DNA of 61,438 nt from CALMEC01 sp031366605 (GTDB lineage Bacteria > Actinomycetota > Thermoleophilia > Miltoncostaeales > Miltoncostaeaceae): positions 1 through 61,438 of the forward strand of contig JANLOO010000065.1 of assembly GCA_031366605.1 (NCBI GenBank), given 5' to 3'. The notes under the pieces are model-generated. The model had not been told where the DNA came from. It saw only the letters and a list, made by a program, of their open reading frames with translations, and did no database searches. This document shows positions 50,813-58,066 of this stretch, in pieces; positions within the stretch are counted from its first letter, which is position 1, and each line of letters begins with the position of its first letter. The translations under genes and the position numbers were made by a program.

Positions 50813-52392
50813 AGCGGAATGTTCCCGTGCTTACGCTTGGGTCCCGATTGGCGCTTGGTCAGCGACAGCTCGAGTGCCTTGATGAGCCAGGGGCGGGTCT
50901 CTTCGGGAAGGATCACGTCGTCCACGTATCCGCGCTCCGCCGCGATGTAGGGGTTGGCGAAGCGCTCCGTGTACTCGGCGATCAGCTCGGCCCGCCTGGC
51001 GACCGGGTCCTCGGCCGCAGCGAGTTCCTTGCGAAAGATGATGTTGACGGCGCCTTCCGCGCCCATGACGGCGATCTCTCCCGTGGGCCACGCGGCGTTG
51101 AAGTCCGCACCGATGTGCTTGCTGTTCATCACGTCATACGCCCCGCCGTAGGCCTTGCGGGTGATGACGGTCAGCTTGGGGACCGTCGCCTCCGCGTACG
51201 CATAGAGCAGCTTGGCGCCGTGCAGGATGATGCCGCCGTGCTCCTGGGCCGTGCCGGGCAGGAATCCGGGTACATCGACGAACGAGACCAGCGGGATGTT
51301 GAAGGCGTCGCAGAACCGGATGAACCGCGCACCCTTGATGGACGCGTCGATGTCGAGCACCCCGGCGAGCGCCTGCGGTTGGTTTCCGACCACGCCGACG
51401 GAGTGGCCGTTGAGTCGGGCGAACCCGACGATCAGGTTCTGGGCGTAGAGCGGCGCGACCTCGAAGAAGTACTCGTCGTCCATGATCGCGCGGACGACGT
51501 TGCGCATGTCGTACGGTTTGGTCGGCTGCTCCGGGATGATCGTGCCGAGCGACTCGTCCCGCCGGTCGGGGACGTCGTCGGGCGCCTCGTAGGGCGGCGA
51601 CTCAAGGTTGTTCTGCGGGATGAACGCGAGCAACTCCCGCACCATGTCCAGGCAGTCGGCCTCGCCGTCGGCGGCGAAGTGCGCGACCCCCGACTTGGTG
51701 GCGTGTGCGACCGCGCCGCCCAGGTCCTCCATGCTCACGTCCTCGCCGGTCACGGTCTTGATGACCTCGGGACCGGTGATGAACATGTGGCTGGTCTCTT
51801 TGACCATGAAGATGAAGTCCGTGATCGCAGGGCTGTAGACGGCCCCGCCGGCGCAGGGCCCCATCACCACGCTGATCTGCGGGACCACGCCGCTGGACTG
51901 CACGTTGCGGTAGAAGATGTCGGCATAGCCACCAAGGCTGACCACGCCTTCCTGGATACGGGCGCCGCCGGAGTCGTTGATGCCGATCATGGGGCAACCC
52001 ATGCGGACGGCCAGGTCCATGACCTTGCAGATCTTCTCGGCGAAGACCTCTCCGAGGCTGCCGCCGAACACCGTGAAGTCCTGGCTGAAGATGCACACCG
52101 GTCGCCCGTCGATGGTCCCGTGGCCGGTGACGACGCCGTCGCCCCACGGGCGGTTGTCCTCCATCCCGAACCCGTGGGCGCGGTGGCGGGTGAACACGTC
52201 GAGCTCTTCGAACGAGTCGGGGTCGAGCAGCATCTCGATCCGCTCGCGGGCCGTCTGCTTGCCGCGCGCGTGCTGGCGATCGACGGCGTCCTGCGAGCCT
52301 GCGTGCACCGCCTCGTGGTGGAGCTGATTGAGCCGTTCGCGTTTGTCCTCGATGCTCAGTGCCTGCCTCGCATTCGGTCGTGTTCTCCCCAC
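50809..52392 (-). CDS. Propionyl-CoA carboxylase beta subunit
   Basis: A 527-residue carboxyltransferase. 'GKQTARERIEMLLDPDSFEELD', 'GRPVCIFSQDFTVFGGSLGE', 'INDSGGARIQEGVVSLGGYADIF' and 'GPCAGGAVYSPAITDF' form the acyl-CoA site; 'PGFLPGTAQEHGGIILHGAKLLYAYAEATVP' and 'KAYGGAYDVMNS' form the carboxybiotin site. GTG 52392 overlaps the mutase gene by 37 bases; a CTG at 52359, in a CTGA overlap and closer to the family start, is an alternative. The neighbouring mutase makes propionyl-CoA the likely substrate. Confidence 0.94.
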   Translation of the reverse strand: MGRTRPNARQALSIEDKRERLNQLHHEAVHAGSQDAVDRQHARGKQTARERIEMLLDPDSFEELDVFTRHRAHGFGMEDNRPWGDGVVTGHGTIDGRPVCIFSQDFTVFGGSLGEVFAEKICKVMDLAVRMGCPMIGINDSGGARIQEGVVSLGGYADIFYRNVQSSGVVPQISVVMGPCAGGAVYSPAITDFIFMVKETSHMFITGPEVIKTVTGEDVSMEDLGGAVAHATKSGVAHFAADGEADCLDMVRELLAFIPQNNLESPPYEAPDDVPDRRDESLGTIIPEQPTKPYDMRNVVRAIMDDEYFFEVAPLYAQNLIVGFARLNGHSVGVVGNQPQALAGVLDIDASIKGARFIRFCDAFNIPLVSFVDVPGFLPGTAQEHGGIILHGAKLLYAYAEATVPKLTVITRKAYGGAYDVMNSKHIGADFNAAWPTGEIAVMGAEGAVNIIFRKELAAAEDPVARRAELIAEYTERFANPYIAAERGYVDDVILPEETRPWLIKALELSLTKRQSGPKRKHGNIPL

Positions 52393-53954
52393 TCGTCGCG
52401 CAGGACGTTGCAGACTTCACCGACCGTGGCGCGGGCGCGCAGCGCGTCGCGCATGGGCAAGAGCAGGTTGTCGGTTCCCTTGGCCGCCGCACGCACTGCG
52501 TCGAGTCCGTGGGTCACCGCGTCGTTGTCGCGCCGGGCGCGGAGTTCGGCCAGTCGAGCGACCTGGGCGGTCTCGACCTTGGGGTCGACGCGCAGCAGGT
52601 CCGGGTCGACCTCGTCATCTTCGGTGAACGCGTTGATGCCGACGATCGTGCGCTCGCCCGCGGTCACCTCTTGCTGATGGCGGTACGCCGCGTCGTGGAT
52701 CTGCTCGCTCATCAGGTCGATGCAACCGACGGCGCCCCCACGCCGGTCGATCTCGGCGATCAACGCCGTCGCCCGCTGCTCGATTTCGGCCGTCAGCGAC
52801 TCCACGTACCAGGAGCCACCGAGCGGATCGACGGTGTCGGTGATGCCGCTCTCGGCCGCGATGACCTGTTGGGTGCGCAGCGCCAGCTTGGCGGCACGTT
52901 CCGTCGGCAGGGCCAATGCCTCGTCAAAACCGTTGGCATGGATCGACTGAGCGCCTCCGAGCGCGGCCGAGAGCACCTGTGTCGCGACGCGGACGATGTT
53001 GTTCTCGGGCTGCTGGGCGGTCAGCGTCGAGCCGCCGGTCTGGGCGTGGAACCGCAGCATCATCGCCCGATCGTTGGTCGCGCCGAATCGGTCACGCATG
53101 ATCAGGGCCCACATCCGACGGGCAGCCCGGAACTTGGCGACCTCTTCCAGCAGGTTGTTGTGGGCGTTGAAGAAGAACGACAGCCGCGGACCGAACTGGT
53201 CGACTGACAACCCCGCGTCGATCGCCGCCTGCACGTACGCGATGCCGTTGGCGAGGGTGAACGCGACCTCCTGCACCGCCGTCGAGCCCGCCTCGCGAAT
53301 GTGGTACCCGCTGATCGAGATCGTGTTCCAGTTGGGGAGTTCCGCAGCGCAGTATGCGAACGTGTCGACGGTCAGCCGCATCGACTGCACCGGCGGGAAG
53401 ATGTAGTTGCCGCGCGCCACGTACTCCTTGAGCACGTCGTTCTGGATCGTCCCGCGCAGCCGGCGGGTGTCGGCGCCCTTCTCCTCGGCCACCAGTTGGT
53501 AGAGCAACAGCAGCACACAGGCGGGTGCGTTGATCGTCATGCTGGTCGAGACCGTGACCGGATCGATCCCGTCGAACACGCGTGCCATGTCCTCGATCGA
53601 GTCGATCGCCACCCCGACCCTGCCGACCTCACCCTCGGCACGCGGGTCGTCCGAGTCCATGCCGAGCTGCGTCGGCAGGTCGAACGCCATCGACAGGCCT
53701 GGCGCGCCGTGGGCCAGCAGATACCGGAACCGCTCGTTGGTCTCCTCGGCCGTCGCGAAGCCCGCGTATTGGCGCATCGTCCACGGCCGCTCGCGATACA
53801 TCGTGGTGTGCACACCACGCGTGAACGGGAATGCGCCGGGCTCGCCGAGATTCCCCGCAAGGTCCAGGTCGGCGACGGCGTCTTGACGGTACACGCGATC
53901 GACCGGAATGCCGGACTCGGTCAGGCGCTGATTGTCGGCGTCGCGATCCGCCAC
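52356..53954 (-). CDS. Methylmalonyl-CoA mutase large subunit, N-terminal (substrate) domain
   Basis: A 532-residue TIM-barrel subunit without the C-terminal B12-binding domain (no DxHxxG), so the cobalamin subunit must be encoded elsewhere. 'GIPVDRVYRQ' and 'RPWTMRQYAGFATAEETNERFRYLL' are at the N-terminus, then 'FDLPTQLGMDSDDPRAEGEVG', 'TIQNDVLKEYVARGNYIFPP', and 'VDPLGGSWYVE'. GTG 53954 is chosen because it starts just before the conserved 'RLTESGIPV' and has GGGGAG five bases upstream; a longer frame to 54179 runs through the divergent promoter. It heads the mutase-PCC operon. Confidence 0.92.
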   Translation of the reverse strand: MADRDADNQRLTESGIPVDRVYRQDAVADLDLAGNLGEPGAFPFTRGVHTTMYRERPWTMRQYAGFATAEETNERFRYLLAHGAPGLSMAFDLPTQLGMDSDDPRAEGEVGRVGVAIDSIEDMARVFDGIDPVTVSTSMTINAPACVLLLLYQLVAEEKGADTRRLRGTIQNDVLKEYVARGNYIFPPVQSMRLTVDTFAYCAAELPNWNTISISGYHIREAGSTAVQEVAFTLANGIAYVQAAIDAGLSVDQFGPRLSFFFNAHNNLLEEVAKFRAARRMWALIMRDRFGATNDRAMMLRFHAQTGGSTLTAQQPENNIVRVATQVLSAALGGAQSIHANGFDEALALPTERAAKLALRTQQVIAAESGITDTVDPLGGSWYVESLTAEIEQRATALIAEIDRRGGAVGCIDLMSEQIHDAAYRHQQEVTAGERTIVGINAFTEDDEVDPDLLRVDPKVETAQVARLAELRARRDNDAVTHGLDAVRAAAKGTDNLLLPMRDALRARATVGEVCNVLRDEWGEHDRMRGRH

Positions 53955-54060
53955 ACACGCTCCCCACGGTCGTTGGTCGCGTCCGCCTGGCCAAGCGGGT
54001 CGCGAGCCGGGCGAACCTACCACACCCGTGTTGTTCTGACCCACGGCTGGACAGACGATG

Positions 54061-54134
54061 TGTCGACAATCAGTCTTGAAATCGGGCGAACGTCCGTCAG
54101 TATGGTGCCTCAGTGGGCCGATCTGTCGACAATC
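54061..54134. promoter_or_regulatory. Twin TGTCGACAATC sites around the GntR promoter
   Basis: TGTCGACAATC occurs at 54061-54071 and again at 54124-54134, 63 bp apart (six helical turns), on either side of TTGAAA (54076-54081) and TATGGT (54101-54106). TGTCGACA is palindromic, as expected for a GntR/FCD dimer. The second site lies inside the first codons of the regulator. Together they look like a loop-forming autoregulatory operator. Confidence 0.6.
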
Positions 54135-54814
54135 CCATCGCAGATGCGTCGGACGCGGATCCTTCGGAGACCCTCGCAACGCATCTGACCGACCGGTTGG
54201 TCCAGGCGATCGTTTCGGGTGATCTCAGCTCCGGAGAGAAGCTCAGCGAGCCCGAACTCGCCAACCGGTTCGGCACGAGCCGCGGGCCCCTGCGCGAGGC
54301 GCTCCAACGGCTCGAGGGAATGCGGCTTGTCGAACGCCGCCCCCGACAGGGTGCGCGCGTTGCGATTGTGGGGCTCCGTGAGCTGGTCGACCTCTACGCG
54401 GTCCGCGAGGCGCTCGAAGGCATGGCGTGCCGACTCGCCGCCGAGTCGATGGACGCCGACGAGGTCCAGTCGCTGCGTCAACTCCTGGTCGACCACGAAC
54501 GCCGCCCCGACGTCCAGGCCGACCGGGGGTACTTCCAAGCCGAGGCGTTGACCGATTTCCACTTCCGCATCGTCCAAGCGAGCGGCAACCCCGAACTGGT
54601 CGCGATGCTCGCCGGTCAGCTCTACCACCGTGTCCGGCTCTACCGCTACCGGTCAAGCCAGATCAGCCGCCGCCCCCAGCGTGCCCTCAAAGAGCACCAC
54701 CAGATCCTCGACGCGATCGAATCCCACGACGGCGAACTCGCCGAGATCCTGATGCGCCGCCACATCCACGCCGCCCGCCTCAGCATCGAGGAGCAGCTCG
54801 CGGCAGAGATGTGA
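54113..54814 (+). CDS. GntR/FCD-family transcriptional regulator
   Basis: A 233-residue regulator. The winged HTH is at about 25-80 ('SGEKLSEPELANRFGTSRGPLREALQRLEGMRLVERRPRQGARVA'), followed by an all-helical FCD ligand domain with 'DLYAVREALEGMACRLAA' and 'FHFRIVQASGNPELVAML' and metal-ligand-like Asp/His residues. It is divergent from the mutase-carboxylase operon and probably controls it. GTG 54113 is six bases after TATGGT, with TTGAAA 19 bases further up, so it looks leaderless. Confidence 0.92.
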   Translation: MGRSVDNPIADASDADPSETLATHLTDRLVQAIVSGDLSSGEKLSEPELANRFGTSRGPLREALQRLEGMRLVERRPRQGARVAIVGLRELVDLYAVREALEGMACRLAAESMDADEVQSLRQLLVDHERRPDVQADRGYFQAEALTDFHFRIVQASGNPELVAMLAGQLYHRVRLYRYRSSQISRRPQRALKEHHQILDAIESHDGELAEILMRRHIHAARLSIEEQLAAEM

Positions 54815-55232
54815 CGCCGGTTGACCGGTGCGGTGCGTCTGGCCACGCATGCCGTTGTCTCCGGATCGTGGGCGACGCGGCCGAATCCCCACCGCCGGTG
54901 CGAAAGCTCCCAAAAAGGCGAAAGCTTCCTCAAGGGCGACTCAGGGCTCTAGAAAATCCTTTCGCACCGACCTTCGGGGCGTCACCTCCGGTGCCGGCCG
55001 GGCGTACCCCAGGAGGCCGACGACCAGAATGCCGACGAGTCCAAGGGGCACACGTCTGCGCTGATCAGCTCCTCAGGTTTCCGACGGGGCAGGAGCTGGG
55101 TCGATGGAGGCGGCCCGCGGAACCGTCACGCGGATGTCCGTCCCACCCGGCGGCTATCGTCCCACCCGCAACGCCGATGACGCGGGCAAGGATCTACTGT
55201 GTCCGGCCCCAGACCAAGGAGTACCCGGGAAC
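54815..55232. other. 418-base gap with an RNA-like inverted repeat
   Basis: GGTGCGAAAG (54898-54907) pairs with CTTTCGCACC (54959-54968). Between them, GCGAAAGCT(T)CC occurs twice (54900-54910 and 54918-54929) and the stretch contains short A-runs and AGGGCGACTCAGGGCTC. This resembles a folded RNA (cis-regulatory leader or small RNA) more than coding DNA. The rest of the gap, to 55232, shows no convincing gene or promoter. Confidence 0.35.
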
Positions 55233-55481
55233 ATGAAGTCGAACAATCGCGCCCTGACCGCACTGGCGCTCATCGCCGGCGTGCTCTTGGTGATCGTGGC
55301 GATCATATATTGGGTCAAGACCGCGAACGACCTTCCATCGTGGCTGCCCGGGCATGAGGCGGGATCCGCGCGCCACCACGTCAAGCACGGTGTGGCCGCG
55401 TTCTTCGTCGGCGCCGCGTGCTTGGTGTACGCGTGGTTCCAGACCGGGACCAAACGGCCCCCAGCGGCCGCGGGTCAGTAA
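55233..55481 (+). CDS. Small membrane protein (82 aa)
   Basis: An 82-residue protein with two hydrophobic helices: about 7-30 ('ALTALALIAGVLLVIVAIIYWV') and about 52-70 ('VAAFFVGAACLVYAWF'). The loop between them carries 'PGHEAGSARHHVKHG'. ATG 55233 lies 12 bases after AAGGAG. It ends three bases before uppP, so the two are co-transcribed. Function unknown. Confidence 0.65.
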   Translation: MKSNNRALTALALIAGVLLVIVAIIYWVKTANDLPSWLPGHEAGSARHHVKHGVAAFFVGAACLVYAWFQTGTKRPPAAAGQ

Positions 55482-55484
55482 GCG

Positions 55485-56342
55485 GTGCTGATCTCATATG
55501 GTCAGGCGATCCTGCTGGGGCTCTTGCAAGGCGTGTCCGAACTCTTCCCGGTGTCGAGCCTCGGCCACAGCGTCATCCTCCCGAAGCTCGTCGGGTGGGA
55601 CATCCACCAAAACGACCCGTACTTCATCACGTTCCTTGTGGCGACCCACCTCGCCACGGCGCTCGTGCTGCTCGGGTTCTTCTGGCGCGATTGGGTGCGC
55701 ATCGTCAAGGGGCTCGGCAGAAGCCTGCGTGATCGTGGCATCGCACCGGAGGACACCGACGCGAAGCTGGGGTGGCTGCTGGTGATCGGGACGATCCCCG
55801 CGGGGATCCTGGGGTTGCTCTTGGAGCACTCACTGCGCAATGTGTTCGCGTCGGCGCGGTCGGCTGCGTTCTTCTTGATGGTCAACGGAGCGTTGCTCTA
55901 TGGCGCTGAGATCCTGCGCCGACGTGGGGCGCACGACGAGTCGGACGATGACGAGCGCGTCGCACGCCAACTCACGTTCCGTTCCGCGTTCGGTGTCGGC
56001 GCGGCTCAGGCGATCGCGCTCATCCCCGGGCTGTCACGGTCGGGCGCAACGATGGGTGGGGGTCTGCTGGCGGGCTTGAGCAACAAGGACGCCGCCCGTT
56101 TCGCATTCCTGCTCGCGACCCCGATCATCGGGGCGGCCGCGATCCTGAAGCTGCCCGAGCTGTTCGGCCCCGATGGCAACGGCGTCCGCGGCCCGGCGTT
56201 CGTCGGGGCCCTGTGCTCCGCGGTGACCGCGTACCTCGCCGTTCGGTTCCTGATGCGTTTCTTCGAGCGCCAGCGACTGACCGGCTTCGCGATCTACTGC
56301 GCCCTCGCCGGTGCCGCCGCGTCGATCTACTTCTTGTTCTAG
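55485..56342 (+). CDS. uppP: Undecaprenyl-diphosphatase (BacA/UppP)
   Basis: A 285-residue membrane phosphatase that recycles the lipid carrier for wall synthesis. The first motif is 'LLQGVSELFPVSSLGHSVI' (the family has 'QGxTEFLPVSSTGH'; here Thr-Glu-Phe is Ser-Glu-Leu but Glu, Ser-Ser and His remain), and the second is 'LIPGLSRSGATMG' (usual 'PGxSRSG'). About seven helices are present. GTG 55485 starts three bases after the small gene. Confidence 0.93.
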   Translation: MLISYGQAILLGLLQGVSELFPVSSLGHSVILPKLVGWDIHQNDPYFITFLVATHLATALVLLGFFWRDWVRIVKGLGRSLRDRGIAPEDTDAKLGWLLVIGTIPAGILGLLLEHSLRNVFASARSAAFFLMVNGALLYGAEILRRRGAHDESDDDERVARQLTFRSAFGVGAAQAIALIPGLSRSGATMGGGLLAGLSNKDAARFAFLLATPIIGAAAILKLPELFGPDGNGVRGPAFVGALCSAVTAYLAVRFLMRFFERQRLTGFAIYCALAGAAASIYFLF

Positions 56343-56687
56343 ACGACCCACGCGCATCCGCGCAGTGCAGCACCACTTCGCAGGAGTTCAAAGTGGCGCG
56401 CCCGAAATCGTTTGCCTTCCTGTGCGCATCTCGCGGAGCAGGCCCGCTGGAGGGGACGCGTCCACTCCAGTGGTGTTCGTTCGCACGCCTGACGTTCCGC
56501 GGGGCGGCGGCCTCGCAACGCATCTCGCACGGCAGCTCGATCGCCTGGGCCACCGAGAACGCGCAGCCCTCCCCAGGCCTGCACCGGCGGTGACGTCGGC
56601 GCCGTTGGTCCTACAAAAAGGTTGTTGCGGAAGTTGCGAATCAGCGTATGCTCGCGCAGCCGGTCCGTGACCAAAAAGGGGGGTTCC
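56343..56687 (+). promoter_or_regulatory. 345-base gap with the cox promoter
   Basis: No convincing gene was seen here on either strand. TTGCGG (56625-56630) and TATGCT (56647-56652), 16 bases apart, look like the promoter of coxMSL, giving a leader of roughly 30 bases with an AAAAAGGGGGG ribosome site just before ATG 56688. Confidence 0.5.
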
Positions 56688-57566
56688 ATGTACCCGGCCA
56701 GCTTCGACTACGTTGCGCCAACGAGTCTTGAGGAGGCGATTGGTCTCCTTGATTCACACGGCCACGATGCCAAGGTGGTTGCGGGCGGGCAGAGCCTGAT
56801 CCCGCTCATGAAGTTCCGCTTCGCCAGCCCGGCGATCCTTGTCGACATCAACGGCATCCCCGGGCTCGACACGCTCGCAGAGGGCGACGGAGGTCTGCGG
56901 ATCGGGGCGCTTGTGCGCCATAGAGACTGCGAGCGCAGCGCGCTGTTGCGGGGCGGTAAATGGGGGTTGCTCGGCGCGACTGCGCGGCTCGTCGCCGACC
57001 CCATCATCCGCAATCGCGGAACCGTCTGCGGCTCGCTCGCACATGCCGACCCTCAGGGCGACTGGGCCTCGGCGATGATGGCCTGCCGGGCCGAGGTCGT
57101 CGTGCACGGTCCCAACGGCTCGCGGCGAATTCCGGTGGGTGGCCTGGTCGTCGGGCCGTTCGAAACACAGATCGAGGCCAACGAGATCATCACCGAGTGC
57201 GTCGTGCCGGACCCCGGGGCCAACACCGGCGGCACGTACCTGAAGCTCGAACGCAAGATCGGGGACTACGCCACCGCCGCCGTCGCTGCGCAGGTGACCA
57301 TGGCCAACGGCACGATCGGTCATGCGGGAATCGCACTGACAGGCGTTGGCTCACGCAACATCCAAGCGACCGAAGCCGAGGCGTTGCTGGCCGGTAAGGA
57401 GCCATCGGCCGAGCTGATCACCGAAGCAGCCAAACTGGCCGCCGCGGCGTCCGACCCCACGGCCGACAACCGCGGGAGCGTCGCGTACAAACGGAGCGTC
57501 ATTCGGGTCTTCACCGAACGGGCGCTGACCGAATCCATCCGTCAGGCGAAGGGAGGCGCGCTGTGA
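56688..57566 (+). CDS. coxM: CO dehydrogenase medium (FAD) subunit
   Basis: A 292-residue flavoprotein. 'VVAGGQSLIPLMKFRFASP' (FAD, about 30-50) and 'NRGTVCGSLAHADPQGDW' (about 105-125) are the FAD signatures, followed by the CO_deh_flav_C domain. It passes electrons from the Fe-S subunit onward. ATG 56688 has a strong AAGGGGGG behind it. Gene order coxM-coxS-coxL is that of form I clusters. Its stop overlaps coxS (GTGA). Confidence 0.95.
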   Translation: MYPASFDYVAPTSLEEAIGLLDSHGHDAKVVAGGQSLIPLMKFRFASPAILVDINGIPGLDTLAEGDGGLRIGALVRHRDCERSALLRGGKWGLLGATARLVADPIIRNRGTVCGSLAHADPQGDWASAMMACRAEVVVHGPNGSRRIPVGGLVVGPFETQIEANEIITECVVPDPGANTGGTYLKLERKIGDYATAAVAAQVTMANGTIGHAGIALTGVGSRNIQATEAEALLAGKEPSAELITEAAKLAAAASDPTADNRGSVAYKRSVIRVFTERALTESIRQAKGGAL

Positions 57567-58066
57567 GCACCGAAGCACCCCCGGCCGCGCGGCCGGTCAA
57601 CGTCACCATCAACGGTGCCGCGCGCAGCGCGTCGGTCGAGCCACGAGCACTGCTGGTGCACTTCATCCGCGAATCACTGGGGCTGACCGGGACACACATC
57701 GGGTGTGACACCACCAGCTGCGGCGCCTGCACCGTCCTGGTGGATGGCGTCCCGATGAAGAGCTGCACCATGTTCGCGGTTCAGGTCGAGGGCAAGGAGA
57801 TCACCACCGTCGAGGGCCTCAAGGGGCCGGCGGGGCTGCATCCGGTGCAGGAGGGCTTCCACGAGGAGCACGGTCTGCAGTGTGGGTTCTGCACCCCCGG
57901 GATGATGCTGACCAGCAAGGTCCTGCTGGAGGACAACCCCGACCCCTCCGAGGAGGAGATCCGTTGGGCGCTGTCCGGCCAGATCTGCCGGTGCACGGGA
58001 TACCAGAACATCGTCAAGGCCGTCCAGTATGCGGCGAAGAAGATCCGGGAAGGCGCAACGGCATGA
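57563..58066 (+). CDS. coxS: CO dehydrogenase small (iron-sulfur) subunit
   Basis: A 167-residue protein carrying two [2Fe-2S] clusters. The N-terminal ferredoxin-like part has 'GCDTTSCGACTVLVDG' and a further Cys ('KSCTMF'), and the C-terminal part has 'CGFCTPGM' and 'CRCTGYQNIV'. Overlaps coxM and coxL by four bases each. Confidence 0.96.
   Translation: MSTEAPPAARPVNVTINGAARSASVEPRALLVHFIRESLGLTGTHIGCDTTSCGACTVLVDGVPMKSCTMFAVQVEGKEITTVEGLKGPAGLHPVQEGFHEEHGLQCGFCTPGMMLTSKVLLEDNPDPSEEEIRWALSGQICRCTGYQNIVKAVQYAAKKIREGATA

Noticed and set aside
54898..54968. Cyclic di-GMP or cobalamin riboswitch
   Set aside because: The conserved cores of these families are missing by eye. Kept only as an unassigned structured candidate.
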